Shown here piece by piece: positions 56,059 to 64,000 of a DNA stretch of 64,000 nt. Under the pieces are notes generated by a model that saw only the letters and a program-made list of their open reading frames with translations, had not been told where the DNA came from and did not search any database. The stretch covers positions 241,579 to 305,578 of the forward strand of contig JAKVKU010000002.1 in NCBI GenBank assembly GCA_022484695.1, given 5' to 3'. A program made the translations under genes and the position numbers. Positions within the stretch are counted from its first letter, which is position 1, and each line of letters opens with the position of its first letter. The DNA comes from Lactobacillus sp. (GTDB taxonomy: Bacteria; Bacillota; Bacilli; Lactobacillales; Lactobacillaceae).

Positions 56059-56826
56059 TCAATGTACGGCAATCACATGGGTTAGTTGATTGATTTTTTG
56101 ATAATCCTCGGAATCTGGCTCTAAATTTGTAATGACATGGTCCACTTGATCCCAAGTTCCCACCTGAACCAAAGATGAAATCTGAAATTTAGACTTGTCG
56201 ATCAATAAAACTTTATTGGTACTATTTTTCATTAACTGTCGTTTCATTTCCGCATCACCAAAGCTAGAAGAGCAAAAACCAGCGCGGTCGGCGACCCCAC
56301 TTGAGCCTAAAAAACAATAGTCTAGATGTATCTGGCCATAAGTTGCTTGGGGAGAAGCCCCTTGAAAGGACATGTCTGAGACATTGTAACGACCCCCGGT
56401 ACTATAAAGGGTATTGGTTGTGCTTTGCAATGCAATTAAGGACAATAGTGAACTGGTGATAATCGTCAAATCCGGGACAGTGCTTAATAAACGGGCAAAA
56501 GTTGACACCGTACTCCCCTGATCTAAGCCAATGGTTAACGGCCGCTTAGGTAATAAATCAAAAGTAGTTGCGGCAATTTTTTCTTTATCAGCCTGATGAA
56601 TATCGGTTCGTTGTGCCACTGGCGTCAAAGGTATATTTGGCACCAAGACGGCTTTCCCAAATTGTTTGATTACAAGACCCTGCTGACTTAATATCTCAAG
56701 GTCTTTTCGAATCGTTTCGTCAGAAACTTTAAATTGGGTGACGAATTCTCGGATTTTTACACTTTTTTTAGCTCGTAACATGGCTAACATCGCTTCACGG
56801 CGTTGTTGTATCTGATCAGCTTTCAT
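56059..56826 (-). CDS. DeoR-family transcriptional regulator
   Basis: 255 residues. N-terminal HTH domain: RREAMLAMLRAKKSVKIREFVTQFKVSDETIRKDLEILSQQG, then the DeoR C-terminal (DeoRC) sugar-phosphate domain with GLDQGSTVSTFA, YNVSDMSFQG and KSKF. It is divergent from the glycyl radical enzyme gene and probably controls it through the inverted repeats in between. Operon with the SorC regulator. Confidence 0.9.
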   Translation of the reverse strand: MKADQIQQRREAMLAMLRAKKSVKIREFVTQFKVSDETIRKDLEILSQQGLVIKQFGKAVLVPNIPLTPVAQRTDIHQADKEKIAATTFDLLPKRPLTIGLDQGSTVSTFARLLSTVPDLTIITSSLLSLIALQSTTNTLYSTGGRYNVSDMSFQGASPQATYGQIHLDYCFLGSSGVADRAGFCSSSFGDAEMKRQLMKNSTNKVLLIDKSKFQISSLVQVGTWDQVDHVITNLEPDSEDYQKINQLTHVIAVH

Positions 56827-56894
56827 AATGTCTCTCCATTAAATTTATTGATGCTTTTATTATAAAGCAATTCCAATTAATTTCCAAATAAATG

Positions 56895-56975
56895 TTGGCA
56901 CTTTTGTGCAAAATAAGGCTTATTTAGCCTTATTTCCAAGTTTTTCTTGGAACTTTCACAAAAATAAGCTATACT
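56895..56975 (+). promoter_or_regulatory. Glycyl radical enzyme promoter with three nested inverted repeats
   Basis: -35 TTGGAA (56947-56952), 17-base spacer, -10 TATACT (56970-56975). Repeats: TGGCACTTTTGTGCAA (56896-56911), AATAAGGCT/AGCCTTATT (56912-56934) and TTCCAAG/CTTGGAA (56934-56952), the last overlapping the -35. Confidence 0.75.
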
Positions 56976-57011
56976 AATCTTGAAATTAAGTCACTAGGAG
57001 GGCTGATCATT

Positions 57012-59360
57012 ATGGCTTCAACATTATCCAAAACAATTCCCAGTTTCCAAAGTGTGCGACCGCATTCTCGTTTGCAAGAAATGAAACAACATCTATTTGC
57101 CCAAAAACGCCAGATTTCTTTGGAAAGGGCCAAACTTTATACTGAAAGCTATCAACAAACTGTTGGTGAACCTACGATTATGCGCCGGGCCAAAGCCACT
57201 GTGCATATATTAGATAATGTCCAAATTAGCATTCGGCCAGGGGAACTTCTTGTTGGTAACCGAACGATCCGCCCCAGAAGTGGCATTTTATCCCCGGAAA
57301 TGGACCCTTATTGGATCATGAAAGAAATTGACACCATTGCTCAACGGCCTCAGGATGAATTTGAATTTACAGCGGCTGATAAAACCTATTATCGGGAAAA
57401 ACTCCTCCCCTATTGGACGAATCAGTCCATGAAAGACTTTATCAACGCCAAAATCCCCACTGACGTTAAACAGGCTGAAGATGATTTAGTGATTAAATTA
57501 AACCAGACTGATAAGGGCCAAGGCCATATCATCATGGACTTCCCTGTGATTTTAAATCATGGTATTCAATATCTCTTGGATTTAATCCAAGAACATATTA
57601 ACCAACAACCGACCAATGACTTCTATCAAAGTGCCGAATTAATTTTTCAAGGTATGCAGCGCCACTTTGAACGTTATGCTCAGTTAGCCGAAACTATGAT
57701 GCTGGATTCTGCGACCCCCGCTTATCGCCAGATTGAACTACAAGAAATCGCTGCAATGTGTCGCCGCCTAAAAACAAAAGCGCCACAAAGTTTCTATGAG
57801 GCCTTACAACTTCTATGGATGACCAGTATTGTTGGCCAGTATGAATCCAACGCTTCATCGTTGTCCTTAGGCCGGATGGATCAGTACCTGTATCCTTTTT
57901 ACCAAATGTCCCAAAAAGCTCACGTCCCCGAAGCATTTCTGCGGGAAGTTTTAGGTGACTTCTACCTGAAAACGAACGATGTGGTCTTGTTAAGAAGTGC
58001 GGAAAGTGCCAAATGTTTTGCCGGCTTCCCAACTGGATATACCGTGGCTTTAGGGGGCCTAGACAAATATGGGCAATATGCGGTCAATGACTTATCCTAT
58101 AAAATGTTAGATCTCTACCAAGCCATCCAACTCCCCCAGCCAAACCTGTCTGTTCGAATCAACACGCAGATCCCCCAGCGTTTCTTGATGAAAACCTGTG
58201 AAACCATCCGCTACGGCACCGGGATTCCAATGCTGTTTAATGATGAAGTCTGTGTTCCCGGTTTTCTAAGCAAGGGTGTTTCTTTAGACGATGCCAGAGA
58301 TTATGCCGTGGTGGGTTGTGTTGAAACGACCATCCCCGGCAAAACCTACGGCCTCCACGATATCGCCTTATTCAACTTATTGCGCATTATGGAATTAGCC
58401 CTTTATGATTTAGAAAATGACCCCACTGTGACCTACACTAAATTACGGCAACATATTCTGGATAAGATTGATGCTTATGTTAAAATCGTGACCACCGGCT
58501 CTGATGTGGTTGACTTGGGCCATCGTCAATTCGCGCCAACGCCTTTCTTATCCGTATTAATTGAAGACTGTCTGCAAAAGGGCCAAGATGTCACAGCCGG
58601 CGGGGCTCGTTATAACTTCTCTGGGGTCCAAGGTATTGGTGAACCTAATTTAGCAGATGCCTTATATGCCATTAAACAAGTTGTTTTTGAAAATCACGAA
58701 TTAACCTTCAAAGAACTTGTGACCCACTTAGCTGATAATTTTGCCGGGGCAACTGGTGAAGCCCTGCGGCAACACTTGATTCAAGATGTTGACAAATATG
58801 GTAACGACAATCCTGAATTGGATCTGGAATGTGCCAAGTTCTTCCGGCACTATGCCTTAGAATTGGGCAAATATCGTAATATTCGCGGCGGGGAATTCAA
58901 CGCCGGTGCCTATACGGTTTCTGCCCACATTCCTTTAGGTGAGGACGTTGGCGCCACACCAGATGGTCGCAAAGCCCATGAGCAATTAGCCGATGGTGGC
59001 TTATCCCCCATGGTGGGACGCGATAAATTAGGCCCAACTGCGGTCTTAAAATCTGTCAGCAAAATAGATAACACCCTAGCCGTCAATGGCAGTTTATTAA
59101 ACTTAAAATTTTCACCTAATACCCTAAAGGGACCCGCTGGCTTGAGAAAATTTGCTGATTTCTTAATGGCATTTACCCAGTTAAAAATTCGTCATGTGCA
59201 ATTTAATGTTCAATCCAAAGAAACGTTACTTGATGCCCAAAAACATCCTGAGAACTATGCTGGTTTGGTGGTCCGTGTGGCCGGTTACAGTGCCTTCTTT
59301 GTGGATCTCAATAAACGAATTCAAGACGATATCATTCGGCGGGCTGAACACACACTTTAA
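57012..59360 (+). CDS. Glycyl radical enzyme (PflD/YbiW-like dehydratase/lyase subgroup)
   Basis: 782 residues, AGGAGG before ATG 57012. The thiyl Cys is Cys436 in VVGCVE, with Glu438 as in the dehydratase-type glycyl radical enzymes, not the Cys-Cys pair of pyruvate formate-lyase. The glycyl radical is Gly758 in VVRVAGYSAFF. PEMDPYWIMKEID near residue 100 is typical of the PflD/glycerol dehydratase subgroup. Known substrates of the subgroup include 1,5-anhydroglucitol 6-phosphate and glycerol. Context (PTS, FSA) favours an anhydrohexitol phosphate. Requires the activase that follows, and needs anaerobic conditions. Confidence 0.93.
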   Translation: MASTLSKTIPSFQSVRPHSRLQEMKQHLFAQKRQISLERAKLYTESYQQTVGEPTIMRRAKATVHILDNVQISIRPGELLVGNRTIRPRSGILSPEMDPYWIMKEIDTIAQRPQDEFEFTAADKTYYREKLLPYWTNQSMKDFINAKIPTDVKQAEDDLVIKLNQTDKGQGHIIMDFPVILNHGIQYLLDLIQEHINQQPTNDFYQSAELIFQGMQRHFERYAQLAETMMLDSATPAYRQIELQEIAAMCRRLKTKAPQSFYEALQLLWMTSIVGQYESNASSLSLGRMDQYLYPFYQMSQKAHVPEAFLREVLGDFYLKTNDVVLLRSAESAKCFAGFPTGYTVALGGLDKYGQYAVNDLSYKMLDLYQAIQLPQPNLSVRINTQIPQRFLMKTCETIRYGTGIPMLFNDEVCVPGFLSKGVSLDDARDYAVVGCVETTIPGKTYGLHDIALFNLLRIMELALYDLENDPTVTYTKLRQHILDKIDAYVKIVTTGSDVVDLGHRQFAPTPFLSVLIEDCLQKGQDVTAGGARYNFSGVQGIGEPNLADALYAIKQVVFENHELTFKELVTHLADNFAGATGEALRQHLIQDVDKYGNDNPELDLECAKFFRHYALELGKYRNIRGGEFNAGAYTVSAHIPLGEDVGATPDGRKAHEQLADGGLSPMVGRDKLGPTAVLKSVSKIDNTLAVNGSLLNLKFSPNTLKGPAGLRKFADFLMAFTQLKIRHVQFNVQSKETLLDAQKHPENYAGLVVRVAGYSAFFVDLNKRIQDDIIRRAEHTL

Positions 59361-59390
59361 TAGTCATCAATCTTTTGGGAGGTTTTTAAA

Positions 59391-60182
59391 ATGGCGGCAG
59401 GTGACCAAGGTTTAGTATTTAACATTCAACGTTACTCGGTCCACGATGGCCCGGGCATTCGCACGATTATATTTCTCCAGGGCTGCCCTTTGCATTGCCC
59501 TTGGTGCAGTAATCCCGAATCCCAAGGGGCTGTTAAACCTCTGACCTGGGTTAAAAATGGGCAAACAGAGACCATTTCCAAGTGGTGGACGGCGGCTGAA
59601 GTCATGGCAGAAATTGAAAAAGATGAAGTCTTCTACCGTAACTCCGGAGGTGGTGTGACCCTTTCCGGAGGTGAATGCCTCATGCAAGCAGACTTCTCAG
59701 CTAATATTTTAAAGGCTACTCAGGCATTAGGTATTAGCACGGCCATTGAAACCACTGGCGCGCTACCACTAACAGCCATCCAAAAGGTATTGCCTTATAC
59801 TGATTATGTTTTATTCGACTTGAAAATAATGGATTTACAAAGATCCAAACAAATCATTGGCGACAATACCGCTTGGGTTAAAGCCAGTTTTGAAGCCGCT
59901 TTAGCTGCTGATAACACTACGGTTATCCCTAGAATTCCCTTGATTCCAGGGTTTACCACAACCCAGGATAACCTTCAACAAATCGCCGACTATGTGACCA
60001 GCCTAGATATTCAAGAAGTCCATATTCTTCCCTTCCATCAATATGGCAGTCAGAAATACGACTACCTCAAACGGTCCTACACTTTAAAAGACACGCCCCT
60101 ATTAACGGCCGCTGAAGTCAGTCACATCCATGATTTTTTTGAAGCCCGTGAAATCAAGGCAGTAGTCAGTGGTCTGGAATAA
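59391..60182 (+). CDS. Glycyl radical enzyme activase (radical SAM), compact form
   Basis: 263 residues, GGGAGG before ATG. The cluster motif is CPLHCPWC (Cx3Cx2C), preceded by FNIQRYSVHDGPGIRTIIFLQG, the activase signature. The Cys-rich ferredoxin-like insertion that dehydratase-type activases carry after NPES is missing; the protein runs straight into WWTAAEVMAEIEKD. It generates the Gly758 radical of the preceding enzyme with S-adenosylmethionine. Confidence 0.92.
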   Translation: MAAGDQGLVFNIQRYSVHDGPGIRTIIFLQGCPLHCPWCSNPESQGAVKPLTWVKNGQTETISKWWTAAEVMAEIEKDEVFYRNSGGGVTLSGGECLMQADFSANILKATQALGISTAIETTGALPLTAIQKVLPYTDYVLFDLKIMDLQRSKQIIGDNTAWVKASFEAALAADNTTVIPRIPLIPGFTTTQDNLQQIADYVTSLDIQEVHILPFHQYGSQKYDYLKRSYTLKDTPLLTAAEVSHIHDFFEAREIKAVVSGLE

Positions 60183-60210
60183 TCTAAGTTAAATTAATGC
60201 CTGTCTTAAT

Positions 60211-60248
60211 AAATCAACTTAGTTGTCTGAAGTTGATTTATTTTTTTT
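60211..60248 (+). terminator. Terminator of the glycyl radical operon
   Basis: AAATCAACTT (60211-60220) and AAGTTGATTT (60230-60239), then eight T. Confidence 0.85.
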
Positions 60249-60375
60249 GCCATCATTTCCTAAATCCAGCCAGTTGATATGCTAGACTTGAAATATCCCT
60301 AAGATAGCCTAGGCTAACCTTATACCTTACTAACCCAGCATAACGTCTTGTGCAATAAGACACTGGAGGCTTTTT

Positions 60376-61272
60376 ATGTTCGATTTAAATAAATTAATGA
60401 CTGAATCACGTAATGATAAATCCCAGCATTTAGATGACATGTCCATCGCTACTATTTTAAAATTAATGAATACCGAAGATCAGACCGTCCCCCAAAATGT
60501 GGCTAAAGCTTTGCCGCAAATTCAAGCTGCCGTTGAAAAAATCGTACACAGTTTTCAACACCAGGGTCGCTTATTTTATATTGGCGCCGGGACTTCGGGG
60601 CGCTTGGGCGTGTTGGATGCGGCGGAGTGTGTGCCCACCTTTGGCACCGACCCTGAGCTGGTCCAGGGGTTGATTGCTGGGGGGATGCCCGCCATGACCA
60701 CCGCCGTGGAGGGGGCTGAAGACGACCAAAACTTAGCGGCAACTGCCCTAAAGACCCGGCAATTAACCCCCCAAGATACAGTGGTAGGTATCGCTGCCAG
60801 CGGCCGCACCCCTTATGTCCTGGGCGGCCTAGACTATGCCACCCAGATTGGCGCCAGTACCATTAGCCTGGCCTGCAACCAAGGAGCTTGCATCAGCCAA
60901 CACGCCCAAATCGCCATTGAAGTACCAGTGGGGCCAGAAGTGTTGACCGGCTCCACCCGCTTGAAATCCGGGACCGCACAGAAATTAGTTTTAAATATGT
61001 TGTCCACCACCGCCATGATCAAAATTGGTAAAGTTTATCAAAATTTGATGGTGGACGTGCGCCCCACCAATGCTAAATTAATTGAGCGGGCCAAACAGAT
61101 CATCATGGCCGCCACGGACTGTGACTATGCCACCGCTGAACGCTTTTTTAGCGCCAGTGATCAAAACGTTAAACTAGCCATTGTCATGCTGTTAACGGAC
61201 TTAACCAAAACAGAGGCCCAAGCCCGCTTGAACAAAGCCCAAGGATTCGTTGGCAAGTCTTTGGAAAAATAA
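60376..61272 (+). CDS. murQ: N-acetylmuramic acid 6-phosphate etherase
   Basis: 298 residues. SIS domain with [22 protein letters not shown] at residues 70-91, [18 protein letters not shown] near 195, and DVRPTNAKL near 233, all MurQ signatures. It converts MurNAc-6-phosphate to GlcNAc-6-phosphate and D-lactate. It probably completes the MupG/PTS salvage route encoded at 22.7-27.6 kb. Single gene; ribosome binding site CTGGAGG. Confidence 0.95.
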   Translation: MFDLNKLMTESRNDKSQHLDDMSIATILKLMNTEDQTVPQNVAKALPQIQAAVEKIVHSFQHQGRLFYIGAGTSGRLGVLDAAECVPTFGTDPELVQGLIAGGMPAMTTAVEGAEDDQNLAATALKTRQLTPQDTVVGIAASGRTPYVLGGLDYATQIGASTISLACNQGACISQHAQIAIEVPVGPEVLTGSTRLKSGTAQKLVLNMLSTTAMIKIGKVYQNLMVDVRPTNAKLIERAKQIIMAATDCDYATAERFFSASDQNVKLAIVMLLTDLTKTEAQARLNKAQGFVGKSLEK

Positions 61273-61371
61273 CTGTAGTTACCCCCATCTAGCCAGGCTT
61301 CTACCCAGTATTTGCCGGTATACTTGGTGCCTGAACCGCCTAAGTTAATTGTGATTCGTTTAACATTTACC
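61273..61371 (-). pseudogene. Possible remnant of a surface-protein gene
   Basis: An open minus-strand frame without a start reads LGGSGTKYTGKYWVEAWLDG, a composition typical of extracellular repeats. It is bounded by a stop at 61374 and runs into murQ. No start codon or ribosome binding site, so at most a decayed fragment. Confidence 0.3.
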
Positions 61372-61387
61372 TATGCTCAGGTATAAT
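61359..61387 (+). promoter_or_regulatory. Promoter of the old yellow enzyme gene
   Basis: TTTAAC (61359-61364), 17-base spacer, TATAAT (61382-61387). Confidence 0.65.
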
Positions 61388-61412
61388 GAGACGTGAAAGG
61401 GGCGTTTTTATA

Positions 61413-62603
61413 ATGGCAAAATACAAATTTTTAGAACCGTATTCATTTCCAGACAAACCAATCACACTGAAAAATAGAATGGTCATCCCGCCAATGACAG
61501 AATGCATGTCTTTTCATGATGGCACGGTGACCCAAGATGAACTAGACTATTATGCCCAACACACTGGTGGCGTGGGGCTATTTATCACGGCGGTGGCTTA
61601 TGTCAACGAGCTAGGCAAGGGTTTTGAAGGCGAATTGAGCATTGCTGACGACAAATATCTGCCTGGTTTGAAGAAACTGGCTAGTGCCATTCAACAAAAC
61701 GGCACCAAGGCCGTCATTCAAATCTTTTCAGCCGGCCGCATGAGCAGTACTGCTATTTTGCGGGGGCAACAGCCGGTGAGTGCCAGTGCTGTCAAAGCTT
61801 TACGGGCTGGTTCAGAAACACCACGGGCTTTAACCGAACCGGAAATTGAGCAAACCATTGAAGATTTTGGCGCCGCTACAAAAAGAGCCATTGACGCAGG
61901 CTTTGATGGGGTGGAGATCCATGGTGCCAACACTTATTTAATCCAACAATTTTTCTCTCCTAACTCCAACCAACGGACCGACCAATGGGGTGGCAGTTTC
62001 GAAAATCGAACTAAATTCCCATTAGCGATTATCGACAAGGTTCACCAAGTGGTGGCCCAATACGCTAAAAAGCCATTTATCGTTGGTTATCGTATTTCCC
62101 CTGAGGAAATCGAAAAACCTGGCATCACCTTTGAAGATACGCTGAAGTTTGTAGATATTTTAAAGGATCAACCAATTGATTACTTACATGTTTCCATGGG
62201 CGATGTTTGGCGAAAATCCCTGAACGATCCTAAGGTCACAACGCCTTTGAACGAAACCATTCAACAACATCTTCAAGGTAAGATGCCCATGATTGTCGTG
62301 GGGGATGTGCAAACACCGCAGGATGCCGAAAAAGCCGCTGATGCTAATTTTGAGCTCATTGCCTTAGGTCGCCAGATTTTACGGGAACCCCAATGGGTAC
62401 AAAAAGTCGAAGCTGACGATGAAAAATCAATTCGCTACGCCATTTCACCAGCTGACTTAGACGAACTGGGTATCAAACCACCATTCCTAGATATCTTGTT
62501 AGCCCTCACCGGCCCCAATGGCATCCCGTTAACCACCGCGCAACAAGTGGACCGCCAAGATGCCAATGCTGGCTTGGATCACTTCTTAGGTGGCGGGGAA
62601 TAA
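61413..62603 (+). CDS. NADH:flavin oxidoreductase, old yellow enzyme family
   Basis: 396 residues from ATG 61413 (AAAGGGG upstream). FMN-dependent TIM barrel: LKNRMVIPPMTECMS, GVEIHGANTYLIQQFFSPNSNQRTD and ALGRQILREPQWV are family signatures. Members reduce activated C=C bonds. No C-terminal [4Fe-4S]/FAD domain is present, so it is the short form. Natural substrate unknown. Confidence 0.92.
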   Translation: MAKYKFLEPYSFPDKPITLKNRMVIPPMTECMSFHDGTVTQDELDYYAQHTGGVGLFITAVAYVNELGKGFEGELSIADDKYLPGLKKLASAIQQNGTKAVIQIFSAGRMSSTAILRGQQPVSASAVKALRAGSETPRALTEPEIEQTIEDFGAATKRAIDAGFDGVEIHGANTYLIQQFFSPNSNQRTDQWGGSFENRTKFPLAIIDKVHQVVAQYAKKPFIVGYRISPEEIEKPGITFEDTLKFVDILKDQPIDYLHVSMGDVWRKSLNDPKVTTPLNETIQQHLQGKMPMIVVGDVQTPQDAEKAADANFELIALGRQILREPQWVQKVEADDEKSIRYAISPADLDELGIKPPFLDILLALTGPNGIPLTTAQQVDRQDANAGLDHFLGGGE

Positions 62604-62615
62604 CTTAACAATTGC

Positions 62616-62656
62616 ACGGCTAGCTTAGGTTAATAAGACCCAGTTAGCCGTTTTAT
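62616..62656 (+). terminator. Terminator after the old yellow enzyme gene
   Basis: ACGGCTA (62616-62622) and TAGCCGT (62645-62651), then TTTATT. Confidence 0.6.
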
Positions 62657-62712
62657 TATGCCCTGAAAACGGCTATACTTAGATTATCTTTTTTTCGAAA
62701 GGAAGTTCCGCC

Positions 62713-63525
62713 ATGATTAAAGCCATTGCCCTGGATATGGACAACACTTTACTGAATTCTCAAAAACAAATCAGCCCGTTAAATCAACAGGTTTTAAAAA
62801 AATTACATCAGCAAGGTATTCAAATCATCCTCTGCTCGGGACGCGCTTTTGGCGCCCTAAAACCCTATTTGGAAACCCTTGACCTGCTAAGTGCCGAAGA
62901 TGTCTGTGTCTGTTTTAATGGCGGTTTGGTTCGAAAAACTGGCATTCATGAGGTGATTGCCGTTCAAAGCCTGCGTAAAGATGACATTCAGCCCTTGTAC
63001 GACCTGGCCAAAACCCACCATTTTCCCTTGGATATATTGGCAGAAGATTTGGTTTATTCTTTGACCGAACTGGGCAAATCGGACTATCAAAAGTTCTTGG
63101 GCACTTTAATGCCCTTTAAGGATACTAACTTTGCCGCTATTCCGGCAGCTGGTAACTACTTAAAGGTTGTTTCTGAAGCGCCAACTGATACTTTATCCCA
63201 GGCGGCCAAATTAACCGCTGCCTTGCCAGTGACCCAGACCCGCTCCCGGGCTACTTTGCTGGAATTCTTGCCCCAAGGCGTGAATAAACAAGTGGGGTTA
63301 GAGGCGGCTTTAAAGTACTTCAACCTGACCCCCGCGGAATTAATGGCTTTTGGGGATGAGGACAATGATAAGGAAATGCTGACCTATGCCGGTATTGGCG
63401 TGGCTATGGGTAACGCTGTGCCAGCCATTTTAGCATTGGCCAATCAAGTCACCACCACCAACGATCAAGACGGTGTAGCTAAGGCGTTGATGACTGAGTT
63501 TCAATTGACGCCACAAGATCTATAA
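62713..63525 (+). CDS. Cof-type HAD-superfamily phosphatase
   Basis: 270 residues. ALDMDNTLLNS carries the catalytic Asp pair, LCSGR motif II, and FGDEDNDKEMLTYAGIGVAMGNA motif III/IV. The cap domain (about 85-190) is of the C2 type, as in Cof/YidA phosphatases that act on sugar phosphates. The substrate is not predictable. Confidence 0.92.
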   Translation: MIKAIALDMDNTLLNSQKQISPLNQQVLKKLHQQGIQIILCSGRAFGALKPYLETLDLLSAEDVCVCFNGGLVRKTGIHEVIAVQSLRKDDIQPLYDLAKTHHFPLDILAEDLVYSLTELGKSDYQKFLGTLMPFKDTNFAAIPAAGNYLKVVSEAPTDTLSQAAKLTAALPVTQTRSRATLLEFLPQGVNKQVGLEAALKYFNLTPAELMAFGDEDNDKEMLTYAGIGVAMGNAVPAILALANQVTTTNDQDGVAKALMTEFQLTPQDL

Positions 63526-63743
63526 CTGACCACTTTCCAGCAATTACAAACTGTTTTGTAAATTTTATGTATTTTTATACAGTCCGGCGCATACGCGCGG
63601 GGCTATTTTTGATGGCTATCATTACGTCGTCAGCGCTTACAAAGTAGTCTGAAAACTTATACCTGCCTTTTACAGAAAATGCGTTGGTGTTTTACATTGC
63701 CTTGTTATCCTTGTTCTTGTACGAAAAACAAGGAGGAAAAGAA

Positions 63744-64000
63744 ATGAGTCACTCGTCGTCCCACAAATCCAAATTCACCATCTTATTCATGAGTTTTTTG
63801 GTGTTGATAGGAAGTTTTATTGGTTTCATCGCCCCAGCCCACCCCGTTAAGGCCGCTTCAAATACCCTGACGGTGGTGTTCATCCCCAATGATTCCGTGA
63901 AAGAAGTGGAACCTGCCCGAGAAGCTTTGACCAAAGCCATCAGCAAAGCCACCGGGAAAAAAGTTCAGATTCAAACCACAACTGATTACAACATCGCCAT
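63744..64000 (+). CDS. PhnD-like phosphate/phosphonate-family binding protein, N-terminal part (runs off window)
   Basis: ATG 63744 behind AAGGAGG; the frame is open to the end of the window (85 codons). Signal peptide: basic start, hydrophobic 12-35, then APAHPVKAAS as the cleavage region. After it, LTVVFIPNDSVKEVEPAREALTKA is the start of a PhnD/TlpA-type periplasmic binding domain. Probably the binding part of an ABC importer whose other genes follow. The family call rests on 60 residues. Confidence 0.75.
   Translation, partial: MSHSSSHKSKFTILFMSFLVLIGSFIGFIAPAHPVKAASNTLTVVFIPNDSVKEVEPAREALTKAISKATGKKVQIQTTTDYNIA

Noticed and set aside
57012..59360. Pyruvate formate-lyase
   Set aside because: The active site has one Cys in GCVE rather than the adjacent Cys pair of PFL, and the neighbours are sugar genes.
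63526..63743. Gene between the HAD phosphatase and the PhnD-like gene
   Set aside because: No open frame with a start site; only a weak GC hairpin near 63585 followed by TTTTT, perhaps a terminator, and the AAGGAGG of the next gene.

Overview
The window is chromosomal DNA from a low-to-medium GC Gram-positive bacterium, almost certainly a Lactobacillaceae (lactic acid bacterium). The grounds are a complete nickel-dependent lactate racemase (lar) locus, a maltose phosphorylase / beta-phosphoglucomutase operon, five PTS permeases, CcpA-type cre sites, LicT/RAT antitermination, a Met-type T-box and strong AGGAGG ribosome binding sites. There are no rRNA or tRNA genes and no CRISPR array. Most of the window is sugar and organic acid uptake.

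Layout. 1-2.8 kb: end of a LacI regulator, tandem DUF2975 membrane proteins coupled to a small XRE repressor, and an mrr-type restriction gene split by an in-frame TAA. 2.9-15.9 kb (minus strand): maltose/maltodextrin regulon, with two LacI regulators, two GH13 glucosidases, a MalEFG-MsmK ABC importer, a DUF624 protein, maltose phosphorylase and beta-PGM. Two identical operator/promoter modules drive it. 15.9-16.4 kb: a candidate type I toxin-antitoxin locus, made of a 31-residue membrane peptide and a convergent antisense RNA. 16.6-20.8 kb: DUF6483 protein, a deaminase, and a mannose-family PTS (IIB, IIC, IID, DUF956) without its own IIA. 21.2-22.4 kb: an MFS exporter whose true start seems non-canonical. 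22.7-27.6 kb: a Lac-family PTS with a MupG-like (DUF871) glycosidase, a BadF-type amino sugar kinase and an esterase, fitting muropeptide disaccharide salvage; murQ lies at 60.4 kb. 27.6-33.9 kb: a fused amino acid ABC protein and a beta-glucoside PTS / 6-P-beta-glucosidase / LicT operon with two RAT-terminator switches. 33.9-34.7 kb: a frameshifted secreted repeat protein.

35.9-44.7 kb: lar locus. larA, larB, larC1/C2 (joined by a -1 frameshift at a 10-A slippery run), larD, a 98-residue extra gene and larE run on the minus strand. larR and the nickel ABC genes larMN, larQ, larO run on the plus strand. Lar-box-like palindromes precede both arms. 44.7-46.2 kb: T-box-controlled MetE-like methionine synthase. 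46.4-51.1 kb: DUF805, DegV, GNAT, amidohydrolase, and an IS110 element with a candidate bridge RNA.

51.1-60.2 kb is the most interesting region. It holds a fructose-family PTS (separate IIA, IIB, IIC), a FSA/TalC-type aldolase, SorC and DeoR regulators, a glycyl radical enzyme and a compact radical SAM activase, tied together by a shared TTGCACATATGTGCAA palindrome. The gene set matches the recently described radical-mediated glycolysis of 1,5-anhydrohexitols. 60.4-64 kb: murQ, an old yellow enzyme, a Cof-type HAD phosphatase and the start of a PhnD-like binding protein.
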